From: Metarhizobium sp017305935
GTDB lineage: Bacteria; Pseudomonadota; Alphaproteobacteria; Rhizobiales; Rhizobiaceae
Length of the DNA: 64,000 nt
Assembly: GCF_029601685.1 (NCBI RefSeq)
Contig: NZ_JARRIR010000003.1
Location: 248,001 to 312,000, forward strand
Direction: 5' to 3'
Numbering within the stretch: position 1 is the stretch's first letter; each line of letters opens with the position of its first letter. The translations under genes and the position numbers were made by a program. The notes under the pieces were generated by a model. It ran no database searches, was not told where the DNA came from, and was given only the letters and a program-made list of their open reading frames with translations. Of this stretch, positions 53,450-62,615 are shown piece after piece.

Positions 53450-54904
53450 ATGAACGCCGAAACCGAAATCAAGCTGGAGATCGCGCCTGACAGCGTCGAG
53501 GCGCTGCTGGCGCTGCCGTCGTTTTCAGCGACGCCGCAGGCGCTGGTGCGGCGCTCGATCTATTTCGACACGCCGGCGCGGGCCCTGTTTAGTGCCGGCA
53601 TCGTTTTGCGCATTCGCGAGGCCGGCGGGCAGCATACGCAATCTGTGAAGGCAGCGGGGCTAGGCAAGGGACCGTTCCCCCGGCAGGAATGGGAGATGCC
53701 GGTCGCCGGCCAGCGGCCGGTGCTGGATGGTTTTGCCGCGCTGTTTGCCGAGGCCGGAGCCGACCTGCCGGAGATCGTGCCGCTGTTCGAGGTGCGCAAT
53801 CACCGCCTGCTGTGGACGATCGAGGAGAACGGCGTCCGCATCGAGGCGGCGCTGGATCGCGGCCTGGTGGTCGCCGGCGAGCGGCAGGCGCCGGTCTGCG
53901 AGATCGAGTTGAAACTCGGACAGGGCGATGCGGACACCCTGTTTGCCCTGGCGCGGCAGATCGGAGGGCAGCTTCCCGTGCGCATCGGGGCGCTGTCGAA
54001 GGCCGAGCGCGGCTTTCGCCTGACGGAGGCGCAGCCGGCCTCGATCAAGGCCGAGCCGGCGGCGCTGTCGGCCGATCTCGGCGTTATCGGCGGTTTTCGC
54101 GCCATCGCCGCCAATTGTTTCCGGCAGTTCCGGCTGAACGAGGATATCCTGCTGCATCGCCGTCATGCCGATGCGCTGCATCAGGCCCGGGTCGGCCTGC
54201 GCCGACTGCGCTCGGCCTTCACCCTTTACAAGGACCGCCTGGTGAGCCCCGAGAGCCGAAGGCTCAAGGAGGAACTGCGCTGGCTGGCGGCCGCGCTCGG
54301 CGAGGTGCGCGATCTCGACGTCCTCATGCGCAAGGCGCGGCAGGACGGGTTGCGCATCAAGCTGCGCGACATCCGGGCGCAGCGATACGCGGCGCTGGCC
54401 GACCTCCTGAAATCGTCCCGCGCCCGCGCCATCGGTCTCGACCTTCAGGCCTGGCTGCATTGCGATGCCGATCTGGCCTTGGCGGAAGCGGAGGCCGAGA
54501 CGGTCACCGAATTCGCCACCGCCGTGCTCGATGGCCGCCGCCGGAAATTGCGCCAGCATGGCGCATCGCTTGCCGATCTCGACGATGCCCATCGCCATGA
54601 GGCGCGCAAGGACGCCAAGAAGCTGCGCTATGCCGCCGAATTCTTCGCGCCGCTGTTTTCCGACAAGCGCAGCCAGCGCCGCCGCCGGCAGTTCACCGAG
54701 GCGATGGAAGAGTTGCAGGACCGGCTCGGCGCCCTCAACGATCTCGCCACCGGCCATGCGCTGGTCGATGCGCTCGAACTCGGCACCCATCCCGGCGTCG
54801 AAGACTTGATCGCCACCGGCGACCGCGACGAGTTGCTCCGAGCCGCCCAGAACGCCCTCGACGCCGTCATCGACGCCAAGCGGTTCTGGCGCGCCAAGGC
54901 GTAA
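53450..54904 (+). CDS. CYTH-CHAD domain protein
   Basis: A 484-residue two-domain protein. The N-terminal CYTH (triphosphate tunnel) domain opens with the ExExK motif ETEIK (residues 4-8), followed by SIYFDTPARALFSAGIVLRIR. From about 205 to the end is a CHAD domain of helices rich in conserved histidines and basic residues (LLHRRHADALHQARVGLRRLRSAF, HEARKDAKKLRYAAEFF). CYTH-CHAD proteins bind or cleave inorganic polyphosphate or triphosphate. It converges with phnN, three bases apart. Confidence 0.9.
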   Translation: MNAETEIKLEIAPDSVEALLALPSFSATPQALVRRSIYFDTPARALFSAGIVLRIREAGGQHTQSVKAAGLGKGPFPRQEWEMPVAGQRPVLDGFAALFAEAGADLPEIVPLFEVRNHRLLWTIEENGVRIEAALDRGLVVAGERQAPVCEIELKLGQGDADTLFALARQIGGQLPVRIGALSKAERGFRLTEAQPASIKAEPAALSADLGVIGGFRAIAANCFRQFRLNEDILLHRRHADALHQARVGLRRLRSAFTLYKDRLVSPESRRLKEELRWLAAALGEVRDLDVLMRKARQDGLRIKLRDIRAQRYAALADLLKSSRARAIGLDLQAWLHCDADLALAEAEAETVTEFATAVLDGRRRKLRQHGASLADLDDAHRHEARKDAKKLRYAAEFFAPLFSDKRSQRRRRQFTEAMEELQDRLGALNDLATGHALVDALELGTHPGVEDLIATGDRDELLRAAQNALDAVIDAKRFWRAKA

Positions 54905-54907
54905 GCC

Positions 54908-55507
54908 TCAGGGTTTCAGCGAAAGCGACAGAAGATGGGTGACGAAGGCATCCACGGTCGGCTGCAGCGCGCCGGAATTGTCGAGGCGCAGATAGGTGTC
55001 GGCAAGGTGGAGAACGTCGACCTCGACGCGGCGGGCGACGCGGGCCGAGGCGGCATCGGCGCCCTCGCGGCCGCGCCCGGCGATGCGGGCGGCAAGGATC
55101 TCCGGCCTCGCGGCGATCTCGACAACAGCGATGCCGCCAAAACGCCTGGCGGCATCGGCAAGCGCGGTGCGCGACAGGTTGGCGACGACGGTCTGGCCAT
55201 CCGCCAGCCGGTCCCCGATGGATGCCGGCAGGCCGTAAAAAAGGCCATGCGCGCCCCAGCTCAGGCAGAAGGCGCCGCTTTCGCGTGCCGCGATGAAATC
55301 GTCCGGCGACAGGGTCGCATGGTCCTCGCAGGCCGCATCCGCCTCACGGGTGATGACGCGGCGCACGAAATGCACGCCGGCCTCGGCCTGCAGCATCCCG
55401 GCCGCCGCCTTGAGCACGGTATCCTTGCCGGCCCCGCTCGGGCCGACCACGGCTACGAACACGCCCTTTCGGCCCGGCGCCTCTTCCGGCGATGCTTCAG
55501 GCGACAC
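54908..55507 (-). CDS. phnN: Ribose 1,5-bisphosphate phosphokinase PhnN
   Basis: A 199-residue P-loop kinase, guanylate-kinase-like, with Walker A VVGPSGAGKDT near residues 19-29 and the TREADAACEDHATLSPDDF acceptor region. PhnN makes PRPP from ribose 1,5-bisphosphate in the final part of phosphonate use. The likely start is GTG at 55507, overlapping the phnM end; the longer open frame lacks the family N-terminus. It is the last gene of the operon. Confidence 0.9.
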   Translation of the reverse strand: MSPEASPEEAPGRKGVFVAVVGPSGAGKDTVLKAAAGMLQAEAGVHFVRRVITREADAACEDHATLSPDDFIAARESGAFCLSWGAHGLFYGLPASIGDRLADGQTVVANLSRTALADAARRFGGIAVVEIAARPEILAARIAGRGREGADAASARVARRVEVDVLHLADTYLRLDNSGALQPTVDAFVTHLLSLSLKP

Positions 55508-56636
55508 GACGCCCCTCCCGCCAGACGCCGGCCACCTGCGGCGGCAGGCCATCCTTGCGGCGGATGCGGATCAGGTCAGCGCGCCGGCCGATCTCGATGC
55601 GGCCGCGATCGTCGAGACCGGCGGCCTCGGCGGGATTGGCGGTGACGAGCCGCACGGCTTCCGCCAGCGGTGCCTCGGCCTGGTCGGCCAGCAGGAAGAC
55701 GGCCTGCACCAGGCTGAACGGCACGTAATCCGAGGACAGGATATCGAGCGCGCCGGCCCGCAGCAGCTCGATGGCCGAGACATTGCCCGAATGCGAGCCG
55801 CCGCGCACCACGTTCGGCGCGCCCATCAGCACCTTCAGCCCCGCCTTGCGCGACAGCACCGCCGCCTCGACAGTGGTCGGGAATTCGGCCAGCGCAATGC
55901 CGAGATCGATGCTTTCCTTGACATGGGCGGCGGTGGCATCGTCATGGGAGGCCATGGCGATGCCGGCGGCCTGGCAACGCTTAGCGATCAGCTTGCGGTT
56001 GCGGGCGGAATTGGCCTCGGATTCCGCGATGCGCCGGGCGCTGTAGGCGGCGAATTCCGCATCGGAGAGCTTCTTCTTGCCCTGGTAATAGATGCGATAG
56101 GCGTCAAGGCTGACGAACTGCCGCTGTCCCGGCGCATGGTCCATCAGCGAGGCGAGCCGTACGCGGCCATTGTCGCGAAACGTGTCGAAATGATCGATGA
56201 CGTCGCCGACCGAGACCTCGCAGCGCAGATGGATGAAATGCTCGGCGCGCAGCCGGTCGGCGCCTGCGGCATCGGCGATCGTGCCGGCCATGGCGGACAT
56301 GTCGGCGGCGCCAAATTCGGTATCGCCCTCCAGCCCGACGCGCAGCGCATCGAAAACAGTGGTGATGCCGGATGTAGCGACCTGCCCGTCATGGGCTTGC
56401 AGGGCGGCGTCGAGATTCCAGCGCACCTTGGGGCGCGGCTGCAGGTGGGTTTCGAGATGGTCGGTGTGCAGCTCGATGCAGCCCGGCATCAGGATGTCGC
56501 CGTTCCAGTCCTCGCCGGCGCGGGTCTTGCCTGCGCCGATATCGGCGATGCGACCGTCGCGCACCACGAGCGCTCCATGGACGACGTCGTCGGCGAGGAC
56601 GATGCGGGCGTTCGAGTAAATCTGTTCCTGGGTCAT
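55497..56636 (-). CDS. phnM: RPnTP diphosphatase PhnM
   Basis: A 379-residue amidohydrolase-fold enzyme with ELHTDHLETH (residues 55-64), the metal-binding motif of PhnM, and later ASHDDATAAHVKES and GAPNVVRGGSHSGNVSA. It removes pyrophosphate from alpha-D-ribose 1-methylphosphonate 5-triphosphate to give the substrate of PhnJ. It follows phnE by 19 bases. Confidence 0.94.
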   Translation of the reverse strand: MTQEQIYSNARIVLADDVVHGALVVRDGRIADIGAGKTRAGEDWNGDILMPGCIELHTDHLETHLQPRPKVRWNLDAALQAHDGQVATSGITTVFDALRVGLEGDTEFGAADMSAMAGTIADAAGADRLRAEHFIHLRCEVSVGDVIDHFDTFRDNGRVRLASLMDHAPGQRQFVSLDAYRIYYQGKKKLSDAEFAAYSARRIAESEANSARNRKLIAKRCQAAGIAMASHDDATAAHVKESIDLGIALAEFPTTVEAAVLSRKAGLKVLMGAPNVVRGGSHSGNVSAIELLRAGALDILSSDYVPFSLVQAVFLLADQAEAPLAEAVRLVTANPAEAAGLDDRGRIEIGRRADLIRIRRKDGLPPQVAGVWREGRRVA

Positions 56637-56655
56637 GGGTCGTCAGTCTCGCCGG

Positions 56656-57489
56656 TCAGATCGCCAGCTTGCGCAGTTGCTGAGAAATCAGGTCCATGAT
56701 CGTGACGGTCACGACCACGACGATGAGGATAGCCGCCGATTGCGGATAATAGAAAGCGCGGATGGATTCGAAGAGCACCTGGCCGATGCCGCCGGCGCCG
56801 ACGACGCCGAGGACGGTCGCCGAGCGGATGTTGGATTCCAACCGGTACAGTGAAAACGACATCCACAGCGGCAGCACCTGCGGAATGACGCCGAAGATTA
56901 CCTGCTGGATGCGCGAGGCGCCGGTAACGCGGATTGCCTCGACGGGCCGCGGATCGATGGCCTCCACGGCTTCCGAAAACAGCTTGGCGAGAATGCCGGT
57001 GGTGTGGACGAACAGCGCCATGACGCCGGCGAACGGCCCGAGGCCGACGGCGACCACGAAGAGCACCGCGAACACCACCTCATGGATGGCGCGGAACAGA
57101 TCCATCAGCCGGCGCACGGGATGGACGATCCACCACGGCGCCATGTTGTGCGCCGAGAGGATGCCGAAGGGGATCGACAGCAGCACGGCAAGGAAGGTGC
57201 CCCACAGCGCCGTCTGGATGGTGACGATCATCTCCTCCAGATAGAAGCGCCAATCGGTGAAATCGGGGCGCAGGAAACCGGAGGCGTATTCGGCCATGTT
57301 GCCGGAGTCGGTCACCAGATAGGTGAAGCGGCTCATTTCCGCCGGCCCCCAGCTGATGGCGAGCAGCAGGGCCAGACCGGCGATCAGCGTATAGTTGCGC
57401 ATACGGCCGGGCATGAGCGCGGCCTCGGCGCGCGGCGCGGCGCGATCCTTGGACTTGCCCGACAGGGCGGTTTCGCTTCCGAGTGCCAT
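56656..57489 (-). CDS. phnE: Phosphonate ABC permease PhnE
   Basis: A 277-residue permease with FLRPDFTDWRFYLEEMIVTIQTA, the PhnE start of the membrane core, and the ATPase loop AIDPRPVEAIRVTGASRIQQVIFGVIPQ. About 30 cytoplasmic residues precede the first helix. Only one phnE is present here, whereas some rhizobial clusters have two. The gap to phnD is 173 bases and holds two hairpins. Confidence 0.92.
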   Translation of the reverse strand: MALGSETALSGKSKDRAAPRAEAALMPGRMRNYTLIAGLALLLAISWGPAEMSRFTYLVTDSGNMAEYASGFLRPDFTDWRFYLEEMIVTIQTALWGTFLAVLLSIPFGILSAHNMAPWWIVHPVRRLMDLFRAIHEVVFAVLFVVAVGLGPFAGVMALFVHTTGILAKLFSEAVEAIDPRPVEAIRVTGASRIQQVIFGVIPQVLPLWMSFSLYRLESNIRSATVLGVVGAGGIGQVLFESIRAFYYPQSAAILIVVVVTVTIMDLISQQLRKLAI

Positions 57490-57565
57490 GGTTTGGGTTC
57501 CGTTGGGTGTCGTTGTATCGGGTCAGCCAAAGACGGAAAGGCGTCGCAGCGGCGAGCGTCTCCAT

Positions 57566-57596
57566 CGTCATGCTCGGGACAGGCCCGAGGATGACG
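57566..57596. repeat. Imperfect palindrome between phnD and phnE
   Basis: Thirteen-base arms CGTCATGCTCGGG and CCCGAGGATGACG, one mismatch, around ACAGG. Similar CTCGGG...CCCGAG palindromes occur widely in rhizobial genomes, so this looks like an inserted or amplified intergenic repeat rather than a phn-specific site. Confidence 0.6.
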
Positions 57597-57629
57597 TGGC
57601 GGCTGGAGCGGCGGATTGCCGGAAGACGA

Positions 57630-57653
57630 GGAGAAGCGGCAAACCGCCTCTCC
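57630..57653 (-). other. Stem-loop after phnD
   Basis: Ten-base arms GGAGAAGCGG and CCGCCTCTCC (one mismatch) with a 4-base loop, starting 9 bases past the phnD stop on the minus strand. No T run follows. It probably stabilises the phnD message or attenuates phnE, giving more binding protein than permease. Confidence 0.5.
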
Positions 57654-57662
57654 TGCACCGGA

Positions 57663-58649
57663 TCAGCCGGCGGCCAGTTCGGCTTCGAACTTGGCCTTCT
57701 GGGCGTTCAGCTCTTCCAGCCTGGCCTTCTTGGCCTCTTCGGTCATGGAAGTGTCGGCCTCGATCTTGGAGATCGCCTTGGCGGTTTCCATGACGCGGAT
57801 CGGCAGCAGCTGCTTGTCGGAGGAAGCACGGAACGGTGCCCATTTCAGGCCGGCCAGAACTTTCTTCTCTTCGTCGATGTTGCCGCCGGATTTCTCCGTG
57901 CCGTAGGTCAGGAAGAAATCGCGGATCTTGGTCTTTTCGGCCTCGGAGAGATCCTTGCGCCAGACGATCGGGTCGGACGGGATCAGCGGCGAGCGCCAGA
58001 TTTCGCGGATGTTTTCATAGGCCTTGGGTTGGTTCTGCTGGATCAGCGCCATGTTTTCGGTGTTGTTGGCGGCGGCGTCGACCTGTTTGTTGGCAACCGC
58101 CATGGCGTTGGTTTCATGGTTGGCGTTGGTGACGTTCTTGAAGCAGGCCTTGGGGTCGATGCCCTTGGCGCCGAAGACGAAGGTCATCGGAACGAGGTAG
58201 CCGGAGGTGGAGTTCGGATCGCCGAGGCCGAAATTCAGCGAATGATCGCACTTCAGGAGGTCGTCGACGGTCTGGATCGGCGAATCCTTGGGGACGATGA
58301 TCACCGACCAGTAGCCCGGCTCGCCGCCGACGGGAACGCTCTGCACGAAGACTTCGCCATCGGCGCGGTCGACGGCTTCCATGGCCGACTTGTTGCCGTA
58401 CCAGGCCATTTGCACCTTCCCGAAACGCATGCCTTCGATGATGCCGGCATAATCGGAGGCGAAGAAGGGCTTAATGTCCAGGCCGGTCTTTTCGCTCATG
58501 GCTTTCAGCAGCGGTTCCCAGTTCGCCTTGAGGTTCTGCTGGGATTCGGTCGAGATGATGCCGAAGTTGATGACCTCGGCGGCAAGCGCGGTCGAGGTCA
58601 TCAGGCAGGCGAGCGACAGCGCCGCAACGCTTTTCAGGATCGCGTTCAT
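57663..58649 (-). CDS. phnD: Phosphonate ABC binding protein PhnD
   Basis: A 328-residue periplasmic protein with a Sec signal ending ALA near residue 24 and the PhnD core INFGIISTESQQNLKANWEPLL, GKVQMAWYGNKSAMEAVD, DPNSTSGYLVP. It binds alkylphosphonates for PhnCE import. ATG at 58649 fits the signal peptide; the open frame runs on into phnC. The C-terminal 35 residues are Glu/Lys/Ala-rich and helical. Confidence 0.94.
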   Translation of the reverse strand: MNAILKSVAALSLACLMTSTALAAEVINFGIISTESQQNLKANWEPLLKAMSEKTGLDIKPFFASDYAGIIEGMRFGKVQMAWYGNKSAMEAVDRADGEVFVQSVPVGGEPGYWSVIIVPKDSPIQTVDDLLKCDHSLNFGLGDPNSTSGYLVPMTFVFGAKGIDPKACFKNVTNANHETNAMAVANKQVDAAANNTENMALIQQNQPKAYENIREIWRSPLIPSDPIVWRKDLSEAEKTKIRDFFLTYGTEKSGGNIDEEKKVLAGLKWAPFRASSDKQLLPIRVMETAKAISKIEADTSMTEEAKKARLEELNAQKAKFEAELAAG

Positions 58650-58674
58650 GGATTTTCTCCGGGTTTGGCTGGGG

Positions 58675-59514
58675 TCAGACGGTCTCTGGGACCGGCGTTT
58701 CATGCCTGTTCGCCGGCTTGAAGCCGGCAGGGGATTCGGCCGGCGCATCCGGCAGAACCAGTTCTTCCGAGGCCTCTCCGTAGAGTTCGGCCAGGAAATC
58801 GTTCGTGAGCGCCGTGGACGGCCCGTCGAAGACGATGCGGCCGTCCCGCATGGCGACCGTGCGCCGGCAATAGCGCCGCGCATATTCCACCTGGTGCAGC
58901 GACACCAGCACGGTGATGCCCTCCTGACGATTGATGTCGGAGAGCACGTCCATCACGCGGCGCGCGGCGGCCGGGTCGAGCGCCGAAATCGGCTCGTCGG
59001 CGATGAGGATTTCCGCCTCCTGCACGAGGCTGCGGGCGATGGCGGCGCGCTGCTGCTGGCCGCCCGACAGCGTCGAGGCGCGCTGGCCGGCCAGATGATC
59101 GATGCCGACGCGGGCCAGCGCCGCGCGCGCCTTGTCCTTTTCCGCCGCATTGAACAGGCCGAGCGTGCCGCGCAAAGCGGGCATGCGGCCCAGATGCCCG
59201 ACCAGCACATTGGTCAGCAGCGACAGGCGGGCGACCAGATTGAACTGCTGGAAGATGACGGCGATGCGGCCGCGCCGCCGGGCGCGATTGAACCGGCCGG
59301 ACTCCTGGCTGACTTCGCCCAGCACGGCGATCCTGCCCTTTTCGCCGTCGCCGGCTTCAAGGCCGGCGATGTGGCGGATGAGCGTGCTCTTGCCCGAGCC
59401 GGAGGCGCCGATCAGCGCAACCATTTCGCCGCGCCCCAGTTCCAGGCTGACATCGTCGAGCGCACGGGTCTTGCCGTATCGTTTCGAAAGGTTGAAAACG
59501 CTGATGGCGGTCAT
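58675..59514 (-). CDS. phnC: Phosphonate ABC ATPase PhnC
   Basis: A 279-residue ATPase with Walker A GASGSGKSTLIRHIAG, signature LSGGQQQRAAIARSL and Walker B ILIADEPISALDP. The GRFNRARRRGRIAVIFQQFNLVARLSLL stretch is typical of PhnC. The C-terminal 40 residues (after DFLAELYGE) extend beyond many homologues. It overlaps the transferase gene by ATGA. Confidence 0.94.
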   Translation of the reverse strand: MTAISVFNLSKRYGKTRALDDVSLELGRGEMVALIGASGSGKSTLIRHIAGLEAGDGEKGRIAVLGEVSQESGRFNRARRRGRIAVIFQQFNLVARLSLLTNVLVGHLGRMPALRGTLGLFNAAEKDKARAALARVGIDHLAGQRASTLSGGQQQRAAIARSLVQEAEILIADEPISALDPAAARRVMDVLSDINRQEGITVLVSLHQVEYARRYCRRTVAMRDGRIVFDGPSTALTNDFLAELYGEASEELVLPDAPAESPAGFKPANRHETPVPETV

Positions 59515-60212
59515 GTCTCAGGTCTCCGTTTCCGTGTGCATACGTCAGGCCGGTAACCGGGCGACGACAGTTTCGTGACGGTTCGATGAAGCCTGGACCT
59601 CTCGTAACGGTCGAGGAAGTCTTCCGCCGTCATCTGGCGAAAGTCCTCCAGCGCCGAAAACAGCCGGTCGTGCGGCCAGTCCCACCAGGCCAGCGCATCC
59701 ATGCGATTGCCGATGGAGGCCTCGAAGCGCTGGCGGATGAGTTTCGCCGGCACGCCGCCGACGATGGTGTAGGGCGCCACGTCACGCGCGACGACAGCGC
59801 CGGCACCGATCACCGCGCCGTTGCCGACGGATACGCCCGGCAGGATCGTCGCCCCGTGGCCGATCCAGACATCATGGCCGATGCCCACCGCATGGCCGCG
59901 CCGCCACTCGAAGAAATCCACCTCGTCCTCGGCTCCCTCGAAATAATCGCCGGCGCGGTAGGTGAAATGATGCAGCGTCGGTCGCCAGGTCGGATGGTTG
60001 GTGGCGTTGATGCGCACGGCGGACGCAATGTTGACGAACTTGCCGATGCGGGCGCACCAGATGGCGCAATCCTGCATGACATAGGAATAGTCGCCGAGTT
60101 CCGTCTCGGAGAGGCGCGAGCGCGCCTCGATCTCGACATAGCGACCAAGCGTCGAGGCATGGACCTCGGCGGTGGCGTGGATAAGCGGGCTATGCTCGGA
60201 AAGCTTGGGCAT
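59511..60212 (-). CDS. Phosphonate-cluster hexapeptide-repeat acyltransferase
   Basis: A 233-residue left-handed beta-helix transferase: repeated hexapeptides such as IGHDVWIGHGATILPGVSVGNGAVIGAGAVVARDVAPYTIVGGVPAK, with a His-containing INATNHPTW near residue 72. Family members accompany phn operons in proteobacteria; they are thought to acetylate (phosphonate) amines, in place of PhnO, but the activity of this branch is not settled. Start at 60212 forms a TGATG junction with phnL. It lies in the middle of the phn operon, between phnL and phnC. Confidence 0.85.
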   Translation of the reverse strand: MPKLSEHSPLIHATAEVHASTLGRYVEIEARSRLSETELGDYSYVMQDCAIWCARIGKFVNIASAVRINATNHPTWRPTLHHFTYRAGDYFEGAEDEVDFFEWRRGHAVGIGHDVWIGHGATILPGVSVGNGAVIGAGAVVARDVAPYTIVGGVPAKLIRQRFEASIGNRMDALAWWDWPHDRLFSALEDFRQMTAEDFLDRYERSRLHRTVTKLSSPGYRPDVCTRKRRPET

Positions 60213-60940
60213 CACGCGGCCTTTCGGGCGGAGAAGGCGGAAACGTCGATAATGCGGGTCGCCACCGCCTCGCGCACCGGAATGTCGTGGAAGATGCCGA
60301 GAATGGCGGTGCCGCCGGCCAGCTTCTCGCGGATCATCGTCACGACGATGTCGCGGTTGGCGGCATCCAGCGAGGCGGTCGGCTCGTCGAGCAGCAGCAC
60401 CGGATGATCGGTGATGAAGCCGCGGGCAATGTTGACGCGCTGCTTCTCGCCGCCCGAGAAGGTGGCCGGCGGCAGCGAGAACAAGGCTGGAGGCAGGTGC
60501 AGCCGCTCCAGCATCTCCCCTGCCTTCGCTGTCGCGGCCGTGCGGTCGACGCCGCGAGCGATCAAGGGTTCGGCCACGACGTCAATCGCGCTGACGCGGG
60601 GCACGGCGCGCAGGAACTGGCTGACATAGCCGATACTGTCGCGGCGCAGGTCGAGGATGACGCGCGGATCGCCGGCGGCCAGATCCGCCATCTCGCCGCT
60701 CGCCCTGTCGCGCACCAGGATCGAGCCGCCATCGACGGCATAATTGCCGTAGACCATGCGCAGGATCGAGGATTTGCCGACACCCGAGGGGCCGCCGAGC
60801 ACCACGCATTCGCCGGGGACAAGCCGGAAGGAGACATTCTCGACCACCGGAAGCTGAATGCCACCACGCAGATGCATGGTGAAGGATTTTCTGACGCCAT
60901 CGACGCAGAGCAGCGGTTCGATATCGAGTGCTTTGATCAT
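60212..60940 (-). CDS. phnL: C-P lyase complex ATPase-like subunit PhnL
   Basis: A 242-residue ABC-type ATPase with Walker A GGPSGVGKSSILRMVYG, signature FSGGEKQRVNIARGF and Walker B VLLLDEPTASLD. The YVSQFLRAVPRVSAIDVVAEPL segment is typical of PhnL. It is not a transporter part; it docks on PhnK on the C-P lyase core. Two bases separate it from phnK. Confidence 0.94.
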   Translation of the reverse strand: MIKALDIEPLLCVDGVRKSFTMHLRGGIQLPVVENVSFRLVPGECVVLGGPSGVGKSSILRMVYGNYAVDGGSILVRDRASGEMADLAAGDPRVILDLRRDSIGYVSQFLRAVPRVSAIDVVAEPLIARGVDRTAATAKAGEMLERLHLPPALFSLPPATFSGGEKQRVNIARGFITDHPVLLLDEPTASLDAANRDIVVTMIREKLAGGTAILGIFHDIPVREAVATRIIDVSAFSARKAA

Positions 60941-60942
60941 CT

Positions 60943-61719
60943 TCAGCTCTCCGGGATCGAGGCGACGAGCAGTTGCGTATAGGCATGGTGGGGATCGTCG
61001 AGCACGCGGTCGGTCAGTCCCTGTTCGACGATGCGGCCGCTTTTCATGACGATCATGCGCTGCGACAGCAGCCGCGCGACGGCCAGGTCATGGGTGACGA
61101 TGACGACCGACAGGCCGAGATCGGCGACCAGCATGCGCAGGAGATCGAGTACACGCGCCTGCACCGACACATCGAGGCCGCCGGTCGGTTCGTCCATGAA
61201 GATCAGGCGCGGATGGGTGACGAGGTTGCGGGCGATCTGCAGGCGCTGGCGCATGCCGCCGGAAAAGGCGACCGGCTGATCGTCGATGCGGGCGACAGCG
61301 ATTTCCACGCGCTCCAGCCAGTCCGTCGCCGTCTGGCGGATGTTGCCGTAGTGGCGCTCGCCCACCGCCATCAGCCGCTCGCCGACATTGGCGCCGGCCG
61401 AGACGCGCATCCTGAGGCCATCGGCCGGGTTCTGGTGGACGAAACCCCAGTCGGTGCGCATCAGGAAGCGGCGCTCGGCCTCGGTAAGATCCGCGAGATC
61501 GGGAAAGCGGCCATCGCGCATCCGGTAGCGGATTTCTCCGGCGCTGCGCTCCAGCCGGCCGGAAATGCAGTTGAGCAGCGTCGTCTTGCCGGAACCGGAT
61601 TCGCCGACGATGGCGACGACTTCACCGGGGAAGACATCGAAGGAGATATCGGTGCAGCCGATGAAATGGCCGTAGCGGCGTTCGAGACCGGCGACGGAAA
61701 GGATGGGCGCGGCGCTCAT
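60943..61719 (-). CDS. phnK: C-P lyase complex ATPase-like subunit PhnK
   Basis: A 258-residue ABC-type ATPase with Walker A GESGSGKTTLLNCISG, signature FSGGMRQRLQIARNL and Walker B LIFMDEPTGGLDVS. MRTDWGFVHQNPADGLRM is a PhnK-specific Q-loop region. PhnK binds the PhnGHIJ core. It starts with an ATGA overlap with phnJ. Confidence 0.95.
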   Translation of the reverse strand: MSAAPILSVAGLERRYGHFIGCTDISFDVFPGEVVAIVGESGSGKTTLLNCISGRLERSAGEIRYRMRDGRFPDLADLTEAERRFLMRTDWGFVHQNPADGLRMRVSAGANVGERLMAVGERHYGNIRQTATDWLERVEIAVARIDDQPVAFSGGMRQRLQIARNLVTHPRLIFMDEPTGGLDVSVQARVLDLLRMLVADLGLSVVIVTHDLAVARLLSQRMIVMKSGRIVEQGLTDRVLDDPHHAYTQLLVASIPES

Positions 61720-62615
61720 TCGGCAGCCTCCTGGATGGAACTCTCCTGCGGCAGACCGGGACCGAAGTGGCCCTCGGCGCGGCGCGTTTCGCAATGATCG
61801 GTGTCGGAGCAGACGAACATGCGCCCGCCCCGGTCGTCGGTCACGACTTCATCGAGATAGACATTGGCCGCATCGCAGAGCGCACAGCGCGACGAGAATT
61901 TCTGCACCTGGAAGGGATGGTCCTCGAAATCGAGGCTGACGACATCGGTGAACGGCGGCAGCGCATAGATGCGCTTTTCACGGCCGGCCCCGAAAAGCTG
62001 GAGGGCCGGCGACCTGTGCATCTTTGGATTGTCGAATTTCGGGATCGGCGACGGGTCCATGACATAGCGGCCCTCGACCTTGACCGGATAGGCATAAGTG
62101 GTGGCGATATGGCCGTGCTGGGCGATGTCCTCGTAAAGCTTGACGTGGATCAGCCCGTATTCGGCAAGACCGTGCATGACGCGGGTCTCGGTTTCGCGCG
62201 GTTCGAGGAAACGCAAGGGTTCGGGGATCGGCACCTGATAGACGATCGTCTGGCCGGCCCGCAGCGGCGCCTCGGGAATACGGTGGCGGGTCTGGATGAT
62301 GGTCGCGTCGGAGGTCTTCGTCGTCGTTGCCACATTGGCGACCTTGGCGAAGAAGGCGCGGATCGAGACGGCATTGGTGGTGTCGTCGGCGCCCTGGTCG
62401 ATGACCTTCAGAACGTCGTCCGGCCCGAGGATCGAGGCGGTGACCTGCACGCCGCCAGTGCCCCAGCCATAGGGCATCGGCATTTCGCGCGAGGCGAACG
62501 GCACCTGATAGCCGGGAACGGCAATCGCCTTCAGGATGGCGCGGCGGATCATCCGCTTGGTCTGTTCGTCGAGATAGGCGAAATTATACGCCGGCAAAGT
62601 GGGAGCGGCACTCAT
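61716..62615 (-). CDS. phnJ: Radical SAM C-P lyase PhnJ
   Basis: A 299-residue enzyme that breaks the carbon-phosphorus bond. The unusual 4Fe-4S motif C-x2-C-x21-C-x5-C is complete (CALC ... FVCSDTDHC), and the glycyl-radical candidate glycine is Gly35 in AVPGYQVPFASREMPMPYGW. The last cysteines are spaced exactly as in characterised PhnJ. ATGA overlaps join it to phnI and phnK. Confidence 0.97.
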   Translation of the reverse strand: MSAAPTLPAYNFAYLDEQTKRMIRRAILKAIAVPGYQVPFASREMPMPYGWGTGGVQVTASILGPDDVLKVIDQGADDTTNAVSIRAFFAKVANVATTTKTSDATIIQTRHRIPEAPLRAGQTIVYQVPIPEPLRFLEPRETETRVMHGLAEYGLIHVKLYEDIAQHGHIATTYAYPVKVEGRYVMDPSPIPKFDNPKMHRSPALQLFGAGREKRIYALPPFTDVVSLDFEDHPFQVQKFSSRCALCDAANVYLDEVVTDDRGGRMFVCSDTDHCETRRAEGHFGPGLPQESSIQEAAE

